Below the pieces are notes generated by a model. It was not told the DNA's origin, searched no databases, and worked only from the letters and a program-made list of their open reading frames with translations. The translations under genes were made by a program, and so were the position numbers. Shown here in pieces: positions 31,668 to 35,229 of a stretch of DNA of 35,229 nt (positions are counted from its first letter, which is position 1; each line of letters starts with the position of its first letter). The stretch comes from Alphaproteobacteria bacterium. Its GTDB lineage: Bacteria; Pseudomonadota; Alphaproteobacteria; Thalassobaculales; Thalassobaculaceae. Location: the NCBI GenBank assembly GCA_024742605.1, contig JANSYC010000041.1, positions 1 to 35,229 on the forward strand, written 5' to 3'.

Positions 31668-33596
31668 TCAGAAGCCGAACATATGATCGAGCGAGAAGGC
31701 GTGTCCGTCTCGGATCAGGCCGTGATACCCGAATAGGCGACAGGTCGTGTCGCGGATCAGTACGTATCCGCCGCGCCCGACTTTCGCGACGTCGTTTGCG
31801 TCGAACATTTCGGACACCCGCCAAAACCGCGATCCGCCGCGCGGAATCTCGATCCTGGTGGTGGCGATCGGGACTCCGTCGGAGCCGGTCAGGACCAGTT
31901 CGGTCCGGGAGGTCGCATGCCATTCCGTGGAAGCCGGATAGATCAGATGGCACATGGTGTCGATCTCGCCGCCCGCCATCGCCTGCCCGACCCGCAGGAA
32001 CAGGCGGGTCGAAAGCCCAGGGGGCGGGCCGCCATAGCTTTGCGGCTCACCCTTGAAGGTCATGATGCCGTTGAACAAATGCGCGCCGAAACTGGTGTCC
32101 GCCGCATGTCCGGTGTCCCGGTCCTCATAGCGGAACAGACCGTGCAGCCATCCGTCAGGTTCCGCACTGGCGCCCTCGACGTCGAAATCGTAAAGCAGTT
32201 CCATATGCCCGTAGCCGCCATCCGGGGTGATCCCACCCAGAACCTCTTCCGCCTCGACCACAACGCTATCCGACCTGTCGAGCATGCCGAACGTGTGTTG
32301 CGCGATCTCCTGTCCCTCGCTGTCGTGCAGCACCAACTGCACCGGTAGTTTGAGCTGGCCGGTCGACATCGGGGTCGGCAGCGCAAATGACCTGTAGCGG
32401 TCGACGGGCAGCATCGGCGCCGGCAGGATGAAGCCTCGTCCCATATGCGCGGTGGCTTCGGCGATCTTCGGGTCCGGCTCCAGGTCGACGCGTTCCACGT
32501 TGACGTGGGCGATCCGGTTGCGACCGTTGCCGGATATGATTTCGTAGCGGGGACGGACCACATGCTTTCCGGCGCGGACCTCGAACTGGGCCGGCCACCG
32601 ACTACCCGGGAACAAGGTCGCGGTATTCAAGGCATAGCACCCGAAACCCGGGATCGGGTCGGACAGTTTCCGGACATCGGATCGGCCCATGAGATTGAGC
32701 CCGATACCGCCAGCGGGTACCGGGGTCGGATGGGCATTCTGCAGCCATAGGGTCACGCGCTCGCCCGGCTTCGGGGCTGGCAGTCCGGCGTAGAGATCCG
32801 CCGGCCAGGCGTTCGCGTCGTGGGTGCAGGAGAGTTCGTCCGGATCGTCGCCATAGGTGTCGACCGCGTATTTGACCACGTCGTGGCCGCGCGCACCGAT
32901 CGCGTGGATGAACAGGGTCCCGGTGAAATCCCCCAGGCCCAGCCGCTCGCGCACGTCCCGGCTGTCGATCACCACACCCGAGGTGTCCTGGTCCAGTGTC
33001 TGTTCCCAGGTCCCGAGCGGCTTGCCGAGCTGATCGAATTGCCGGCACCACAGGCGGATCGGTCCGGCCCCGTAGCCGGACCAGTAATTCGCGGTGACAA
33101 GACGAGTGTGTCGGCCACCGGAATCGCGCAGCAGAGCGTGATTGGTCGCGAAATTCAACGGATCGAGATAGCGGCGGGTGTTGGTCAGCAGGGCGTCCGG
33201 CAACCGCGCGTCATCCAGGCTGGCGAGATCCATCCCCGCCGGAAGCAGGTGGCGGATATGATCGGCAAGGCGGCCTGTGTCGAAACCCACGATCAGCAAG
33301 GTGCGGGCACCACTCTCAGAAATGTCGGTGATCGGGCGCAGGTGTTGACCGAGGACGGTCTCGTTCAGTCGCTCGATCGCCTGGACATAGATGCTTTCGA
33401 CCGACAGGCCGGACAGGTCATAGAGTTCCGCCAGGGTTCCCAGATGGCCCAACGGGTCGTAGATGGCAACCGGCCCCCGGCTGGCGATCCTGCGCAGCAG
33501 CGCCGTCAGGGATTCGGCGGTCAGCGGATGTCCGATGGCCTTGAAAAAGGCGAAGCCGCCAACCTGATTGCTGAAGGTATCGATCCGCAGGGGCAT
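31668..33596 (-). CDS. Unrecognised 642-residue protein with repeated beta-rich segments
   Basis: I do not recognise the family. No signal peptide or membrane segment is visible. Residues 1-165 look alpha/beta, with GPVAIYDPLGHLGTLAELYD (41-60) and TLLIVGFDTGRLADHI (99-114), perhaps a Rossmann-like unit. Residues 166-642 are beta-rich and seem to contain at least three similar segments (about 179-249, 419-508 and 566-642). Each has a pattern like LVLHDSEGQEIA or LVLTGSDGVPIA, a V-V-x-E or VSE turn, and ends in an Asp-containing motif (YAVDTYGDD, AADTSFGAHLF, SLDHMFGF). Sits between the ELM1-family gene and the isomerase in one likely operon. A role with a surface or storage glycan is only a guess. 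Confidence 0.85.
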   Translation of the reverse strand: MPLRIDTFSNQVGGFAFFKAIGHPLTAESLTALLRRIASRGPVAIYDPLGHLGTLAELYDLSGLSVESIYVQAIERLNETVLGQHLRPITDISESGARTLLIVGFDTGRLADHIRHLLPAGMDLASLDDARLPDALLTNTRRYLDPLNFATNHALLRDSGGRHTRLVTANYWSGYGAGPIRLWCRQFDQLGKPLGTWEQTLDQDTSGVVIDSRDVRERLGLGDFTGTLFIHAIGARGHDVVKYAVDTYGDDPDELSCTHDANAWPADLYAGLPAPKPGERVTLWLQNAHPTPVPAGGIGLNLMGRSDVRKLSDPIPGFGCYALNTATLFPGSRWPAQFEVRAGKHVVRPRYEIISGNGRNRIAHVNVERVDLEPDPKIAEATAHMGRGFILPAPMLPVDRYRSFALPTPMSTGQLKLPVQLVLHDSEGQEIAQHTFGMLDRSDSVVVEAEEVLGGITPDGGYGHMELLYDFDVEGASAEPDGWLHGLFRYEDRDTGHAADTSFGAHLFNGIMTFKGEPQSYGGPPPGLSTRLFLRVGQAMAGGEIDTMCHLIYPASTEWHATSRTELVLTGSDGVPIATTRIEIPRGGSRFWRVSEMFDANDVAKVGRGGYVLIRDTTCRLFGYHGLIRDGHAFSLDHMFGF

Positions 33597-33698
33597 CTTT
33601 CGCTCGCGAACTGGTTTTGTGTCTGTCTAGCGGAGCGGGGGCCATGGTTCAATGGACGCCAGACCGAAGAGGTGTGGGCTCGAAGATCTTCCCAACGT

Positions 33699-34694
33699 CT
33701 ATCCGCGACGTGCGCTCAGCTTCTCCCTCAGAAGTTCGCCGACACGAGCGGTCTCGTTCAAAGGTTCGTAGTTGTAGACCTCGAGCTCACCGGCAAAGGG
33801 CCGGGTCAGGCCGGCGTCCCGCAGCCTGTCATGGAAGGCGGCAAGGCGCCCGGTTTCGGTCTCGACGGACGCGACCATGACCGGTTTGCCGGTCGCACAG
33901 GCCTCGGACACCATGTTCACGGAATCGGATGTCACGACGATCGCGTCCGCAAGCCCGAGAAAACCGAGATAGGGGTTTTCACCCTCGCCCGTCCAGACCC
34001 AACCCGGAACATCGGCGAGTCCCTCGGCCAGCGCCTTACGGGTCTCGGAATCGGTGCGCCGGGAGGTTGCCACCAGCAAGGCTGCTCCACTGCTCTGCGC
34101 CAGGTGGCGTAAATCTGAAACGAACCGGGCAACGGCCTCGCCCGAGAAATCGTAGCGCTTGTTGCTGCCGCCGACACTGACCGCGACCCTGGGTCGGGAG
34201 AGGTCCTGGATTAGCGGGTCGAGCGCTTCGGCTGCCGCAGCCAGACGCGCCGGATCATGAGGGTTGAGAGCCCCCAAAGTGTTGACGACTGTCGGGCCTC
34301 GTGCCGGATCATGGAGGGGGACAACCAGCAGATCGAATACATTCGGATCGATCCTTGGGTCCTGAATATGCGCGAGGAGCGGGGGCGCCGCTGCATGGGC
34401 CGCATCCGCCGAAGCCTTGCGTCGGATGGCCAAGGCGGCGCCGGCGGTCCGTCTACCGCAGGAGATCACCACGTCGGGCCACGGCGGCGTCAAAGGGTCG
34501 CCTCCGGCTGAGGCGGCGATGCCCGGTATCTCGCCGAGCCGCGGAAAAAGACGCAGGAGCAGACTCGGCTCGATACGTTTCACTATTGGTGTCAGCCCGG
34601 CCGCTGTCGCCAGCCCAAGGCATTGAACCTGCATCCCGATGGTGCCATCGGTGAGTACCCAAGCCAGATCATCAGTGCGTGCTGCTGCGGTCAT
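33699..34694 (-). CDS. ELM1-family (DUF1022) protein, GT-B-like
   Basis: A 331-residue protein matching the ELM1/DUF1022 family. It starts with LAWVLTDGTIGMQVQCLGLA and has CGRRTAGAALAIRRKA, LLAHIQDPRIDPNVFDLLVVPLHD, then the Rossmann-like second half VAVSVGGSNKRYDFS and ADAIVVTSDSVNMVSEACATGKPVMVA. The last stretch resembles the nucleotide-sugar end of GT-B glycosyltransferases. Plant ELM1 takes part in mitochondrial fission; the role of the alphaproteobacterial forms is unclear and often annotated near lipid or glycan genes. It is probably the first gene of a unit with the 642-residue protein (102-nt gap) and the isomerase. Confidence 0.85.
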   Translation of the reverse strand: MTAAARTDDLAWVLTDGTIGMQVQCLGLATAAGLTPIVKRIEPSLLLRLFPRLGEIPGIAASAGGDPLTPPWPDVVISCGRRTAGAALAIRRKASADAAHAAAPPLLAHIQDPRIDPNVFDLLVVPLHDPARGPTVVNTLGALNPHDPARLAAAAEALDPLIQDLSRPRVAVSVGGSNKRYDFSGEAVARFVSDLRHLAQSSGAALLVATSRRTDSETRKALAEGLADVPGWVWTGEGENPYLGFLGLADAIVVTSDSVNMVSEACATGKPVMVASVETETGRLAAFHDRLRDAGLTRPFAGELEVYNYEPLNETARVGELLREKLSARRG

Positions 34695-34927
34695 TCAATG
34701 TATCCAGAGGTGACGTGGGCTGGAGAATTGGAGCGAAACACGGCTGATACGCGGCACTTTTATAAGTCTGGGACGCACATTAATAACACGAAAACGAAAC
34801 AATCTTGCTTTACTCACGTTGCGACCCTATTTCAGTCCAGGGTTTCGCACGGCCTCAGACGACTTCCGTCTACCGAGTATCGGACGGGTCATCGGTGGTT
34901 CAACACTAATCAGCACTGGAGGACGCG
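34695..34927. other. Divergent intergenic region between ELM1-family and Lrp genes
   Basis: About 230 bp with no coding signal. It is AT-rich between 34755 and 34815 (TTTTATAAGT, ATTAATAACACG, GAAACAATC). It probably contains both divergent promoters. I cannot point to a clear -35/-10 pair or Lrp-type operator. Confidence 0.4.
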
Positions 34928-35229
34928 ATGCGCCGCGTCAAGCTCGACCGTATCGATCGCCGTATTCTGCGGGATTTGCAGGATGACGGGCGGATGACCA
35001 ATGTGGAGCTCGCGAACCGTGCGGGAATTTCGGCACCGCCTTGCCTGCGGCGGGTTCGGGCATTGGAGGACGCGGGGTTCATTCGCGGCTACCACGCGGA
35101 CGTGTCGCCTGAGCATCTGGGGTTCACGGTGACAATCTTTGCCCATGTCGGTCTGACCAGCCAAGCCGAGGGCGATCTTGCCCGGTTCGAGGAGCAGGTC
35201 GGTCACTGGCCCGAGGTGCGCGAATGCCA
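34928..35229 (+). CDS. Lrp/AsnC-family transcriptional regulator (cut by window edge)
   Basis: The first 100 codons of an Lrp/AsnC regulator, running off the right edge. It starts at ATG 34928 after GGAGG. The N-terminal winged HTH reads LDRIDRRILRDLQDDGRMTN, VELANRAGISAPPCLRRVRALEDAGFIRGYHA, the classical Lrp pattern. The beginning of the RAM effector domain follows (FTVTIFAHVGL). Lrp/AsnC proteins bind amino acids and form dimers to octamers. The gene is divergent from the ELM1-family operon and could control it or a gene beyond the edge. Confidence 0.9.
   Translation, partial: MRRVKLDRIDRRILRDLQDDGRMTNVELANRAGISAPPCLRRVRALEDAGFIRGYHADVSPEHLGFTVTIFAHVGLTSQAEGDLARFEEQVGHWPEVREC

Noticed and set aside
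32820-34112. 430-codon open frame on the plus strand
   Set aside because: It runs antisense across two separate minus-strand genes and their 102-nt gap; the minus-strand proteins have ordered motifs and linked starts and stops.

Overview
The window looks like chromosomal DNA from a high-GC alphaproteobacterium. The evidence is a FixL/FixJ/FixK oxygen-signalling set, a phasin and PHA synthase, an ELM1-family protein, TAT-exported binding proteins and insertion-sequence debris. A Rhodospirillales-like host is my best guess from protein flavour; genus and species cannot be read from the sequence.

Layout. (1) 1-704: the istA end of an IS21-family element that runs off the left edge, with five short terminal repeats. 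(2) 763-4144: a divergent GST / HxlR-regulator pair, an SDR-fold protein that lacks the catalytic Tyr and Lys, and a Bcr/CflA-type MFS exporter. (3) 4145-5002: gene-poor, lower-GC DNA. (4) 5003-16694: a micro-oxic/PHA stress island. It holds a phasin, a haem-PAS FixL kinase, FixJ, a FixK-type regulator, a CHCC zinc-finger mini-protein, Hsp20, a chimeric relic (IS3 transposase piece joined to what looks like the C-terminus of an alternative F1-ATPase gamma subunit), a YhiI-RbbA-YhhJ-type ABC exporter operon and a PHA synthase. Three perfect TTGAC-N4-GTCAA boxes, and degenerate ones before phaC and fixL, match the E-x-x-S-R recognition helix of the local FixK protein. The simplest reading is O2 -> FixL -> FixJ -> fixK -> phasin/Hsp20/PhaC.

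(5) 16780-18266: a 5'-broken IS6-family transposase and two small unknown genes. (6) 18431-23990: a NylB-like serine hydrolase and its TetR regulator on the minus strand, divergent from a TMADH/FadH-type flavoprotein and a D-2-hydroxyglutarate-dehydrogenase-like FAD enzyme. (7) 23999-29643 (minus): an NMT1/TauA-type ABC importer whose operon ends in a compact, divergent 2-oxoglutarate-dehydrogenase E1 paralogue, preceded by a small membrane protein. (8) 29769-34694: a threonine aldolase converging on a three-gene minus-strand unit (ELM1-family protein, an unrecognised 642-residue protein with repeated beta-rich segments, and a sugar-isomerase-type TIM barrel). (9) 34928-end: the start of an Lrp/AsnC regulator.

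The most interesting items are the self-contained FixLJ-FixK regulon with its boxes, the IS3/F1-gamma fossil, the unknown 642-residue protein in its ELM1/isomerase operon, and the divergent E1 paralogue next to a D2HGDH-like enzyme. Functional statements come from reading motifs by eye; no database search was possible.
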